64,000 nt of DNA from Siderastrea radians (Eukaryota > Cnidaria > Anthozoa > Scleractinia > Rhizangiidae): positions 16,477,201 through 16,541,200 of the forward strand of contig OZ024890.1 in the NCBI GenBank assembly GCA_964017195.1. Reading direction: 5' to 3'. Shown here piece after piece: positions 44,421 through 55,849 of this stretch. Under the pieces are notes generated by a model that did not search any database, was not told the origin of the DNA, and saw only the letters and a list, made by a program, of their open reading frames with translations. The position numbers and the translations under genes are program-made. Numbering within the stretch: the stretch's first letter is position 1; each line of letters begins with the position of its first letter.

Positions 44421-45477
44421 AAGTAAATTTTTGCCACCTCATTTAACCCGTGTAAACTACACTTTTGCAGAACAACATAAAAACTGAATTAGCTCGCAAA
44501 TTTCGCGGACGCCCGAGGAAAGGAGTTTTCGCTGATCTGGTACTGTCCTTTTTTAGGAAAACTATTAGATATATTTGAGTACCATCTGGATCAGTGATCT
44601 TGTCTAACTTATTCTCAACATCTCCAGTTTCTTCTAGATTTCCTGTCCAGGTTACACCTTGTTTTAGAAAGAGTTTGACCACAACTGACGATCAAGATGA
44701 CCGTTTCGCAAATAAATTGAATTGGTCTTATGTCATTTGATTTTCAAAGATTAATTGATTTTAAAACAGTCGAACTGAGGACCATTCTAGTAAAAGAGAG
44801 GTCACTGTTAACACTAAACATCAGTAGCCTGAGAAGGTTGGCGTTTTCGATAGACTGTAATTATTCAATAAGAGTGCAATTAGTCATCAGCACAAATTTG
44901 ACCGGAAACCGGCGCGCCATCTGTTTTACTTCGCTGCGAGAAAATGTTGTAGTCTTTGTCAATTTTTACTAGATAGTTTAGTAAAGTAAGGAATTCCTGT
45001 GGTCCATTATTAAGTTCGAACCAAGCACATGACTTAACAGTAAACGTTTCTTTGCATTGGAGTATTCTTCTAGCCTCCACATTTTAAAGTTGTTTAAAGC
45101 CACTGATCATTTTAATGAAATTGTTACACAATTTTATTTCTCTAAAATTGGAAAGAGTTTATAGATATAAAAGTTATGTTTTTGTCTCCAAGCGACACAT
45201 CTTGGGGTTTGTGAGGTACACCTTCTGAAAGGCGATCTTGATCACGATTTCAATCGATCGACCAAAGCGTCCGTGAAATCTTGTGAGTCTTATCGCCAAT
45301 TTGTTATTTTGTTTTTAAGACCAAATTGCATTAAGAATACTTTTTATGTTATAGCGTGCAGCATACATTTCGTTCTTTCATTGTTTTGATCTGTTCTTTT
45401 TGAGAAACTGGACTGTAAACATTTGCGAGGGAGCCATTTGTTTACTTTCCTTTGAATTTCCCGGGCCGGCTTATATG
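44421..45477. other. Interior of the composite, no recognised gene
   Basis: Minus-strand frames at 44443-44682 and 44880-45080 are unrecognised. On the minus strand TGACGTCA is followed directly by CATATAA at about 45470-45487, a promoter-like pair pointing into the element. Confidence 0.35.
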
Positions 45478-45715
45478 TGACGTCACGATGGTCAGACACC
45501 TCGGATTTTCGCTCGCCAACACCGGCCCTAGTACCCAGGCCTAAGTTCATCACTCCCTCCTGATGGTAACCGTTATTGTTTCAAATTTCTGAGGCTGCGA
45601 ACAAAAGCCGGAAGTCCGTGATTCGCAGACTTCCTGCTTCGGTCCCTGCCAGAGGTCTCGATCCCTGGCGCTGACCACAAGGATCGCGGACTCTGGGGAC
45701 GAGAATGGTAACAAT
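45478..45715 (-). repeat. Right subterminal inverted segment
   Basis: Inverted partner of 38880-39080. It is cut by the TTAA insertions that follow; its continuation, GTTACAACTTACC, resumes at 48590 and runs into the right array. Confidence 0.75.
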
Positions 45716-47572
45716 TTAACGTGACTCGATCGAAATAAATGACGCGCTCTATGCCTCTCTAAAAACTCTAATAACATCGTCATTTCTTACTCAATTGCCC
45801 TGAAACTTTCGCATTTTATACACAATTTATCGAGGAATAATATGTACGTCAACACGTAAATGTACTGTTCGTTAATTTTGCGTGATTTTGCTTTTATTGA
45901 ACACTACTTTTTGATAAAATTGCTATTCTAACAAAACTGAGCGCTACGATTTGGTTTAAACTTCTAGAATCAGCTTATAATAACATCTTACCTTGACTCT
46001 TCAAGTTTCCGCAAAATCGTAGGAACAGAAATCTCGGCACAATTTGAACGTCAAAATAACAACCCCAGACGGACTTTAAAGTTTGGGCCGCTCCAGCGCT
46101 TTCCAGCTTTGACTGAAGAGCGTAATAACTCCAGATAAAATAAGTTCAATGTATGGTTGTAGTTAGTTTCAAACTGCATTTGGCTATCTGCAACGATGAA
46201 AAAGTTTGGGCGGCTATTATAAACTCACTTTCTGCACCAAAATGTAACGAAGTCGCCAAATTTACGTTTTTCTGAATTATATGAAAACTAACCGGCCAAC
46301 TGAATAAAACTATCGGAACATGAAACTGAATCTTTTACACATACTTTGCGCTATTTTACTTTGCTTGGGCGGTCTTGGTTTGGACAATATAGTTTCTGAA
46401 AGTGATGCACCATCGAAACTCTGTTCTGTATACGGCTTTGATGTTATCTGAATTCCACAATAGCGCTATGCAAATTTCCTTACATTTGATCAGAATTTGA
46501 GGCATTTACACATTGGCTGGGGTGTGCATTGACGGTGTTTGGTCGCTACACGCTTGGGTGGTTCTACGTATCTGTTCTATAATTTCATGACCATACTAAT
46601 TGAAAATAAAGGAACAATTATTATCCTATGAAATGCTATGTTGATATCAGGCGACACACTTTTTTGTACATCTCGAAAGGACGATTTTAACCTTCACCGG
46701 GCATGACATTATAGACACGTAAAACCACCAAAGCGTGTAGCGACCAAACACCCCCCTAGCCAATGTGTAAATTCCTCAAATTCTCATCAAATGCAAGGAA
46801 ATTTGCATAGCGCTATTGTGGAATTCAGATAACAACAAAGCCGCATACAGAACAGAGTTTCGAGAGTGCATCACTTTCAAAAAATATATTGTCCAAACCA
46901 AGACCGCCCAAGCAAAGTAAAATAGCACAAAGTATGTGTAAAACATTTAGTTTCATGTTCCAATAGTTTTATTCAATTCGTCCGGTTAGTTTTCATATAA
47001 TTCAGAAAAACGTGAATTTGGCGACTTCGTTATATTTTGGTGCAGAAAGTGAGTTTATAATAGCCGCCCAAACTTTTTCATCGTTGCGGATAGCCAAATG
47101 CGGTTTGGAACTAACTATAACGATACATTGAACTTACTTTATCTGGAGTTGTTACGCTCTTCAGTCAAATCTGGAAAGCGCTGGAGCCGTCCAAACTTTG
47201 AAGTCCGCCTGGGGTTGTTATTTTGACGTTCAAATTGTGCTGGGATTTCTGTTCCTACGATTTTGCGGAAACTTGAAGAGTCAAGGTAAGATGTTATTAT
47301 AAGCTGATTCTAGAAGTTTAAAACCAAATCGTAGCGCTCAGTTTTGTTAGAATAGCAATTTTATCAAAAAAGTAGTGTTCAATAAAAGCAAAATCACGCA
47401 AAATTAACGAACAGTACGTGTTGACGTACTACGTGTTGACGTACATATTATTCCCCGATAAATTGTGTGTAAAATGCGAAAGTTTGTAGGCAATCGAGTT
47501 AGAAATGACGATGTTATTAGAGTTTTTAGAGAGGCATAGAGCGCGTCATTTATTTCGATCGAGTCACCTTAA
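45716..47572. mobile_element. 1.85-kb near-perfect palindrome with TTAA borders
   Basis: Arms of about 850 bp (45716-46566 and 46719-47572) are inverted copies separated by about 150 bp. The tips read GTGACTCGATCGAAATAAAT next to TTAA on both sides. This suggests a foldback TTAA element. No transposase. Confidence 0.85.
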
Positions 47573-48589
47573 GGCCGCGGGTGACAAACTGCTCATAAAT
47601 AAATTTATATGGCAAAATTTTGGAGGAGGTCTTACGCTAAAAAACGTTATATCTTGAACGTTTGGGAGCCGATTCCGTTGAAACTTAACAGCGAGCTTGG
47701 GCAATGGTGGAAGTGCAACAAGGTTGTTTTTGATAGATTGCGCTTCTTTGCGATACTATGAGCTCCCAGAGTTAAGATTTTGTAAATGGCGACTCCGTGT
47801 CCAAGTTTTCTCCTCGTGAAGAAGACAACACTTCTTGATTTTACCACTCATTGATCAGTTAAAACCTCTATTGTGTCACAACAGAAGCCGATTATAGGAT
47901 TTCGAGTTCCATTGAAAGTTGTAGGCTTTTAAATGAGTAAAATCGTCCTTGTTTAAATTTGAAGCCTTCAACATTTTGTTAAAAAGCCTGTTTGAAAAAA
48001 TTGCTTCTGTTGTGAGTCTACAATACACCTAGTTTGTCTGCCTGTTTTGTGTCTGTTCAGGAAATTTTATATCTGCCTGTTTTCTTGGACACAAAATTGG
48101 TGGTTTTAGGGCTTCCGAAGGCTTACCGAATAAACACGAATGTTTAAAGTAAGACAATGCTAATTATGGAAATTAAATTCTAGTAGCTATTGTTCACTGT
48201 CCAGAAAAGAACAATGCGTTGCAATTTAGAGATCGCAAATTTTTGGATTGAAGATTATAAGCGTTTCCCAAACTCTATGTTAGCTATAAGGAGTATTATT
48301 GTAGTTTTTGTTTTGTTTTGTTGGAAAACTTCTAAAAAGTTTCTAGCAACGTTTGAATGTAAAAAAAGCCGGACTTCGACAGTTTTTTTAATTTAAAAAT
48401 GCTTAAAAGTCACAACTCCGTAGCACAGGATTTAACGCACGTGTAATTGTTGATTCAGAAACTGAAAATTTTTTTCTGAATAGCCTATTCATGAATGTTT
48501 CGCGCAATGTCGCTATTATTCGTCGCACTTCGTGCATACGCTTTAAATAAATAAATAATGATGACTTAGTTTCTCACCCGCGGCCTTAA
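47569..48589. mobile_element. 1.02-kb TTAA MITE abutting the palindrome
   Basis: Ends TTAAGGCCGCGGGTGA and TCACCCGCGGCCTTAA. Its left TTAA (47569-47572) is the right TTAA of the palindrome, so one element inserted at the other's border. No coding frame supported. Confidence 0.8.
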
Positions 48590-48599
48590 GTTACAACTT

Positions 48600-49585
48600 A
48601 CCTCGCCGTTGAACATCGGCGAGATATCAGTCTTTCTTATATGCAGACGCATGTACTTCGCCGTTGTACATCGGTGAGATTTCAGTCATCCTTATATACA
48701 TACCCACCTACCTCGCCGATGTCCACCGGCGAGATATCAGTCTTTCTCATATTAAGACGCATGTATTTCGCCGTTGTACATCAGTGAGTTATCAGTCTTC
48801 CTTATATACAGACGCATCTACCTCTCCGATGTTCACCGGCGAGATATCAGTCTTCCTTATATGCAGACGCATGTACCTCGCCATTGTATATCGGCGAGAT
48901 ATAAGTCTTCCTTACTGACGCAGGTACCTCGCCGTTGTACATCGGTGAGATATCAGTCTTCCTTATACACAGACGCATCTACCTCGCCGATGTTCACCGG
49001 CGAGGTATCAGTCTTCCTTATATGTAGACGCACCCACCTCGCCGTTGAACATCGGCGAGATATCAGTCTTTCTTATATACAGACGCATGTACCTCGCCGT
49101 TGTACATTGGCAAGACATCAGTTTTCCTTTTATACAGACGCACCTACCTCGCCGTTGTATATCGGCGAGATACCAGTCTTCGTTATTTATACAGACGCAC
49201 CTACCTCGCCGTTGAACATCGGCGAGATATCAGTCTTTCTTAAACACAGATGCATATACCTCGTCGTTGAACATCGGCGAGATATCAGTCTTTCTTATAT
49301 ACAGACGTATGTACCTCGCCGTTGTACATCGGCGAGATATCAGTCTTTCTTATATACAGAGGCACCTACCTCGCCGTTGCACATCGGTGAGATACCAGTC
49401 TTCGTTATATACAGACGCACCTACCTCGCCGTTGAACATCGGCGAGATATCAGTCTTTTTTATATACAGACGCATGTACCTCGCCGTTGAACATCGGCGA
49501 GATATCAGTCTTTTTTATATACAGACGCATATACCTCGCCGTTGAACATCGGCGAGATATCAGTCTTTTTTATATACAGCCGCAT
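48600..49585 (-). repeat. 55-bp palindromic tandem array, right
   Basis: Eighteen units of 55 bp, each with an inverted repeat like TCGCCGTTGAACATCGGCGA and, on the minus strand, GTCTGTATATAAG. On the minus strand it resembles the left array. A 238-codon frame across it is due to the lack of stops in the unit. Confidence 0.92.
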
Positions 49586-49589
49586 GTAC

Positions 49590-52139
49590 ATCAGCAAGGA
49601 GGTGGTTCTATATTAGAAAACTTGTTAAATAATACATATTGCGAAGTTGGCGAATTTTGTCTCGTTCTATATATTGAAACAGTTACATAATATGTGTTTG
49701 TCTGATCACCGGGCGAAATAGATATGAGGAAAACGGCCAGCTTTAAAAAGTTAGTGAACATTAGTGTGAAAACGTCTTCGATTCGGAGGTTTATAACAAA
49801 CAGTTGTTTCACGATTTAAAATTAGATTGCTCTGAAAAGCGTTTTCGACTATTCTGCGGAGATTTTGTTTTTAATTATGCAAACTATTATACCTGTAGGA
49901 ACAGTTGTTTTACAGATATTGTGTGAAAAAAGACTAAAGCACTCACCTTATAAGTCAGTCCAGTGAACACTGAATATAACTGTAAAGTGGCACTGTATGT
50001 GAGTAAAACAAAGGTAGAAAAGCCTTTTTTATATTATGCCTCCCGGCTAAGGCACAATGCTTGTGATTGAACAGTAACGCCTGCTTAAATAAAGGTTTCT
50101 GAGTTTCAAGAGCACTATAAACAAACTGGCCTAACAAACAACTTGAGATGCACACAGTAGAAATTAAATTTCTTTTAAATTCCAAACGTTGATATTCTCT
50201 TCTTCTTTCAGGTGAAATCGCATCTCAGCTGGATAAATAACTGTCAACGTACGTCTCTACCGCGCCTGCTTTCGAAATTTCTCTTACCTATACGTCGAAA
50301 AAGTATAACCCTTTTTTATTCCTTACAATGAATTTCAACTTCCTGCATTTTAAAAACGATGATTTTTGCGGTCGTGAAAGAAACTTTAATTCGCCCATCG
50401 CAGGCTACAAATTCAGTAGTGATGGTGTCGTGTAATAAAAATATATTTTCACCATTCTTAGCATTATTGATATTAACCATGTTAACAGGAGAAAACTGGA
50501 ATCATCCTTACCTATCAATTTTCTTAAAAATTTCCATGCTTTCATCTTCATGATTCACTTCAACCAAAGAAATCATAAAAATAACGTAAACATTCCGAAA
50601 CTGTTAATGTCTGAAGACACCACAGAAGACCCAGTGGAAGATGACATGACCTCACTCGCAATCGGGGAGGTGAAATGAGACAGCAAAAGATATTCACTAG
50701 AGACTCAAATGATCAACATTACTCCATTTTCTGTAGGCATAAAGCAATACAGGGTACAACAAATTAACTTAGGTTGTCCTAGAGGTATTACATGTTTTTT
50801 GCTTTTTTTTAATTAGATGGGATCATTTTTGTTGTTTGTTTGTTTCCTTCTATCCGAGTTCGCCAGCATCTAATTCATGGACCTCAGTCATCTCATGTTG
50901 AACCATGTGATTTATCCGTCTTGGTTCCCGGTCACTGAAACGAAATTGGACATCTTCTTTTAGTCGAAGTGGGGACGCGATGGCGTAGTGGTTAGCGCGT
51001 TAGACTTCCATCTGAAGGTTGATCGAGGTCTAGTCTCTAACGTCGTGTTGTATTTTTAGACAATAAATTTTGTTCAACATTGTCTCTCTTTAATGGGAAC
51101 CAGCGGCATAATGTTGGAGGCCGAACCCTACATTGGATCGAACCTACAATGTACGACTTTACCTTAACTCTAACTTTAGTCAAAAGGTTTCCCTCATTTT
51201 TGGAAGCCCAGAACACTACAGCTTATCCTGCAAAAGAAAAGTCGGATCCAAACCCGACGCTGTTACTCAGGCCCTAATCGAGTTGAGGTAAAAGACCATT
51301 ACTTTTTCTTCTAATCAGTCTACAAACCTTTCCAAGCTGACAACGGAGTGAGAAGAATCACATCGGGATTCATGTCAAATGCATGTGACAGCACCTCCTC
51401 CTCCTCCAAAAAACAAAAAAAAAACAAAAAGAAAACCATCCCACACAATGTCAGGTTCAAAATACATTTTTTGGAGGAGATTGTATAATTTCATGCGGAC
51501 GGGTGAGGTGAATCTATACGTGCATGAGTTCACGGGTAATTTTCGGTTGAATTTATGGGTTAAATTCATCCAAGATCATGGATGAGTTTATGGATGGGAT
51601 CATGGATTGAGTATAGAAATTCTGAAGAATTTACAGGCGGCCGATAGTCTCTCCTCCCCCCCCCCCCCCCCCGCCTCCCCTTTTCCTAAGGAAAACAAAA
51701 CCTTCAGTAGTTCTTGGTTTCCGGTGACCTGTTATGGACAATTTGCACTTCCGGTATGTAAGGAATTAAGTTATCACTACCCTATGTAAACGCTGACCCT
51801 TACCAAACCAAATGTCCTCAAAAACAGTGACATAAACATTTAAACGCTTACCGGCTTTACTTAACTTCCATACGCAGCAATACTGAAAACAACGGAATTA
51901 GACTCCTCTCTAGCATTAATTTTTTCGTAACCACCACTACTTGAGAAACAGAAGTAAAACAGACTTTTAACATTGGCCTTCGGTGACCTGCTTGGCACAA
52001 TTAGTCCTTCGTGTTTTGTCACGATCTGTCACCTTATTCCCTTTAAAAACATGATTTAACACGTCTGCAGCAATTATAATGTAGTTCGTCAATAAATTCC
52101 CTGAAATTTTCTGCGATCATATAGCTGGAAAATTTATAA
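49590..52139. other. Gene-poor intergenic stretch
   Basis: Has a (CTC)n and poly-A tract near 51392-51420, degenerate CATGGATGAG-type repeats at 51490-51615 and a poly-C run at 51655-51672. No supported gene. Confidence 0.4.
50971..51043 (+). repeat. tRNA-like SINE head
   Basis: A-box TGGCGTAGTGGTTAGCGCG is good; the B box (GGTTGATCGAGGTC) is degenerate and stems are imperfect, so this is a SINE or tRNA pseudogene. Confidence 0.55.
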
Positions 52140-52152
52140 CAGCAATACCATT

Positions 52153-52513
52153 GAATTATATGAAGATCATCGCTGTGAAGGTGTTTCAACTTAAGCAGTT
52201 GAAAAGAAGAAACCTGAAAAAAATTCAGGCTTGAACGGGAATCGATTATTTCATATATTCATATTCATTTGTCCATCTACGGGATAAATACGAACTCTCA
52301 ATTGACCAGCTCCCAGTTGGCTTGATAGCTCAGTTGGTTAGAGCGCTGCACCGGTATCGCAGAGGTCATTGGTTCGATTCCCGTTCAGGCCTGAATTTTT
52401 TCAGGTTTCTTCTTTTCAACTGCTTAAGTTGAAACACCTTCACTGCGATGATCTTCATATAATTCTATCTTTATCCGCAGTTCAAATATATGATTATTTC
52501 ATATATTCATATT
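52153..52513 (+). mobile_element. Composite SINE with an inverted moiety
   Basis: The plus-strand tRNA head lies at 52319-52393 with a body to about 52490. An inverted copy of the B-box-to-tail part lies at 52153-52243. The unit is flanked by a 13-bp direct repeat CAGCAATACCATT (52140-52152 and 52514-52526). A 24-bp direct repeat (52244-52267 and 52492-52515) is internal. Confidence 0.65.
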
Positions 52514-52535
52514 CAGCAATACCATTCTCGTTCAG

Positions 52536-52737
52536 TAAGCCTTATGTTCAGTTGTCTCTGTTGGCCGCGCGACACCAAGAGGACTACGTTCCAGTGACGG
52601 ACGACTTATGTCTAAACTTATGTCTTCCTAAGAAGCAAAAAGAACGAAAACATGATAAAAGTGTAAAATACGATCAATTCGTGAATTACCTAAACGAAAG
52701 GACAAAACCGAATCCGCCGCCTTTGGTCGCCATATAA
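52536..52737 (+). CDS. Possible 3' terminal exon, unknown protein
   Basis: Unrecognised. After a CGTTCAG acceptor-like site the frame encodes KPYVQLSLLAARHQEDYVPV, then Lys-rich sequence and a C-terminus ERTKPNPPPLVAI before TAA. Composition is protein-like, unlike most short frames here, but I cannot place an upstream exon or poly(A) signal. The composite SINE lies immediately upstream. Confidence 0.3.
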
Positions 52738-53089
52738 ATTTTACCCTTCAGCGTCCAAGTTCCGTTGGAATATGCAGCATCTGCGCACGCGCACGAGGCA
52801 CATCCGCTGACTAGAGCCTCACAGATTGCTTTGCAAGTTGTGAGAACATCGTTTGGATTTCATTTAAGAGGATGTATGGGAAGTTGCTTCCCCCTACCCC
52901 CCTCCCCCCCCCCCCCGCTGGGAATGCAACTTCCATTTTATGAGTCCGCGCGACGTGCATATTTGCACGACGGCCGCCTAATAGGTGATTTCATGGTTAA
53001 ACGTATGGGTTACTTCATGGGTAAATCTTCGGGTGAATGATTGTATGCCTTCATGAGTAAGTCCATGGGTTAATTGATGGGTGAATGTA

Positions 53090-53789
53090 CCGTATTTTAG
53101 CGATTAAACGCAGGGGGCGTTTATTTAAAACTCGTTCTCATAGACCCGGCGTTTATTTATTAAGTGCACTTTTATCGTCAGTACTAGAGGTTTATTGAAT
53201 TAAAAACCAAATTTCAACAAAAACGTTAAAAAATGTGAAACACCAACTTTGTCTCATCTCAGTAAATCAGGTGAGTCATTTAGCAAAAAACATCACTGAC
53301 AGGAACAGTGATTGAACTCTTCTTAACGTTACATTTCTCCGTGAAACACGGAGGAAGTGTACCGGCAACTACACGACAGCAAACGTATTGTGCAAGCAAC
53401 TTAGAATTGAGAAAGGCAAAATTATGGAGCGATTCAAGGAACTGTTGGAGAAACGCTGGAGAAACCCTCGAGATGATCCTCGCTTGATGGACAAGCCCGC
53501 AGAAAAGTTACGATGATTTGAAAGAGGTTCACACAATACCTGATGCGTCGTTTGTTTCATCTGTTTTAGAATTACAATTGTAAATGGTATTTTAGGTTTG
53601 ATTATCAGTGGATAAATTCAAATAAAATGGTAGAAAGAGAACAAGAATGCAGTTACGACACATAATCCTGATTAATATACCCATTTCGAATAAACGCCGT
53701 GACCTCAAATAAACGCCCGCACCCCGACTCGGCGTTTATCTGTAGACCCGGCGTTCATTTGAATCCGGCGTTTAATCGAGAAAATACGG
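53090..53789. mobile_element. 700-bp DNA element with TA borders
   Basis: Ends CCGTATTTT..CGATTAAACGC and the complement form about 24-bp inverted repeats, flanked by TA. Subterminal CGTTTATT motifs recur several times in both orientations. No transposase recognised. Confidence 0.75.
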
Positions 53790-54121
53790 TATGCATGGGG
53801 AAATAACGGATATGAGATGTAAAACATCTGTAAAAGATCTAATATATGAAGTGAATTCCCAAAAAGGTTTAGGAGCACCCTTAGGAGAACCTAAAAAGGT
53901 TCAGGAGAACCCCATTCCACCCCCATCCCCGCCTCACTCCTGTTCCGCGTTCCCTTATATGCAATGAAGATTTATTTCAAACTGAGGGATTCTTTTCAAT
54001 TGTTCCGATTTCGTAGCGCAAATAAAGTAACCAGACTAAAGTCCTATTGAATTCATTTATTATGCTTCTTAGTGGAAACCCTTTAAACCTTGTTACATTT
54101 CGAAGCCGAATCAGCCGTTCC

Positions 54122-54511
54122 TCAGCAGGGACAACGCTCAAAGGACACCTCGTTGCTCTGCAAACGCTTCTTGCTGGTCTTGTTCACGGTAAATTTGAAC
54201 TCGAACGTTTTATTAGCTTGCAGTTCTGCATTATAGTCCTGGTTTTCGAGCACGTACTCTGTCTTGTCCTCATTCCTGTCTGCGATCTTCGCCTTCCAGA
54301 CTTCCAGACTGCTTATTGGCTCAGAGAACGTCACCGCCAGTTGCCATCCATCAGCGCCTACAGGTGATGCGGGAGTGATCTTGAATGTGCCCCACAGTTG
54401 CGTTTCGTGTTCACACGACGGCTCGCATCTGTATTCCCATTCGGCTTCATTCTCTGACCTCAGTCCGACAACCAAGGAGAAGACCGCAAACACAAACAAG
54501 GCAAAGCGCAT
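54122..54511 (-). CDS. Secreted CBM2-like protein with four cysteines (129 aa)
   Basis: I start at 54511 (MRFALFVFAVFSLVVGL), which gives a signal peptide matching the genes at 31466 and 61711; an AATTTTACAG just before it looks like a 5' UTR acceptor. The CBM2-like domain keeps GADGWQLAVTF and SSLEVWKAKI, but the usual first motif N-x-W-x-x-GF is replaced by WEYRCEPSCEH and the last aromatic is Tyr (QDYNAEL). Cys29, Cys33, Cys127 and Cys129 are unique in this family and may form disulfides joining the two ends. A minus-strand AATAAA is near 54057. A changed ligand is plausible but inferred. Confidence 0.82.
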   Translation of the reverse strand: MRFALFVFAVFSLVVGLRSENEAEWEYRCEPSCEHETQLWGTFKITPASPVGADGWQLAVTFSEPISSLEVWKAKIADRNEDKTEYVLENQDYNAELQANKTFEFKFTVNKTSKKRLQSNEVSFERCPC

Positions 54512-54909
54512 GTTCACAGCTGTAAAATTAAAAACACGTTTGTTATGGACCGTCATAACACCAAACTAAAGCTAAATTGACACACTGAGAACCCATTCGT
54601 AATTCAGTCTGTAGAGTTGCAATAGTTTAATTCAGAAAGTCAATCCAAGAATGCATTTCTTTTTTTCTCCAAAATAAATATAAAGCCGTGATAAGATGCT
54701 GGCGAATATATAATTTCAAAGAGGTTCCGATCCCAAAGAAATATGTAATAATAGGCTTTATCTATAGAGGGTAAGCACTTGGCAGTAGTAAAAAATACTG
54801 ATAACTCCATGGGCCTCACTAAAACACAAAATATTAGATAGCACCTAAAGGATTAACTACATACATTTTAAAGAATCAGCTAATAAAATACTATAAGAGG
54901 GGCCTTTAA

Positions 54910-55558
54910 AGGACGACACACGCGATGGGACTAGTCGCAGGGACTTGTTGCAGCAACTAGTCAACTGTAGTGTTTACACGATGGGACTAGTCGCAGGGAC
55001 AAGTCCCTTGAAGGGTTTACACACGGGGACCTGTTAACAGCAAAATGGCAAAATTTGGGATGCTTTCAAGGAAATTCGCCGAAACGTGAAGACAAAAAGT
55101 GGAGTGGACCTCAACAGTGAAACCGAATTTAGTAAATTAATCACAAAACATTTAATATATCGCCTCAATTAAACCGCACACTGTTTATCTATAAGTCTAC
55201 GAGTGTCTGTCATTTGCAATTTCGATAGCTTTTTTCTCCGGTGTCCTACTAGATTGCTGATGTAGCGACTGTTCGATTAAGACTCCCAGTACAGACAAAT
55301 ACAAGATTATACCCCGGGCCAAATGGCAAAAAATTCAAAGATCCTATGAAATATTGTCATTTGGTCGAATAGAAATGTCCCACAAACTATGCGTGGTCCC
55401 AAGAAGGGACCAAGGATAGTTTGTGGGACAACTTGTCCCAGGAATTCAAACCAGTTTGAATTCGTGGGACTAGTCGTAGGGACCAAATTTGATCCCTGCG
55501 ACTATATGTTTTGACCAAAATGGGTCACAGGGACTAGTTCCCTCTTGTGTGCCGACCT
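54910..55558. mobile_element. Harbinger-like MITE
   Basis: Inverted ends AGGACGACACACGCGATGGG and CTTGTGTGCCGACCT; many GGGACTAGTCGCAGGGAC motifs in both directions. Same family as 57288-57374. Target duplication (TAA/ATA) is degraded. Confidence 0.65.
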
Positions 55559-55614
55559 ATAATTCTGATCATGAATGCCACTACCTTAAACATACTGTCG
55601 TTCTTAGTAGCCTG

Positions 55615-55836
55615 CAATCTCGTACCCAGAGTTTTTAGGCTTCTTTGTCAGCGGGTTGTCACTCGGAGAGACGCTGGGGTAATGGAAAAATTTGAACTTT
55701 TTGATAGGCTGTTCACTGTAACAAACCTATGAGCCCGTTAACCGCGGGATTCCTGTGGTAACATTTCCATGACCCTAAAGTCTCTCTTAGTGACTACCCG
55801 CTGACCAAGAAGCCTGAGGACTCTGGGTACAAGGTG
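55615..55836. mobile_element. Foldback MITE with 9-bp target duplication (MULE-like)
   Basis: Arms of about 60 bp (CGTACCCAGAG...GTCAGCGGGTTGTCACT and complement) surround a short loop. AGTAGCCTG flanks both sides (55606-55614 and 55837-55845). Nine bases suggest Mutator-like mobilisation. Confidence 0.75.
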
Positions 55837-55849
55837 AGTAGCCTGGCGT

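Larger units (their letters stand above)
37200..49590. mobile_element. Putative large foldback-type composite element
   Basis: From outside inward: a 55-bp-unit array at 37222-38005 faces an inverted related array at 48600-49585; inside them, 38880-39080 matches 45478-45715 in inverted orientation. Later insertions are a TTAA element (39407-40469), an L1-like LINE (40640-44420) and two abutting TTAA elements (45716-48589). Outer borders and target duplication were not found, so unity as one element is inferred. Confidence 0.45.

Noticed and set aside
48774..49490. 238-codon open frame
   Set aside because: It lies entirely in the 55-bp tandem array. The unit lacks stops in this frame, so the protein is just a translated repeat.
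37222..49585. Resemblance of the arrays to CRISPR
   Set aside because: Units are contiguous and diverge throughout; there are no unique spacers, and the genome is eukaryotic.
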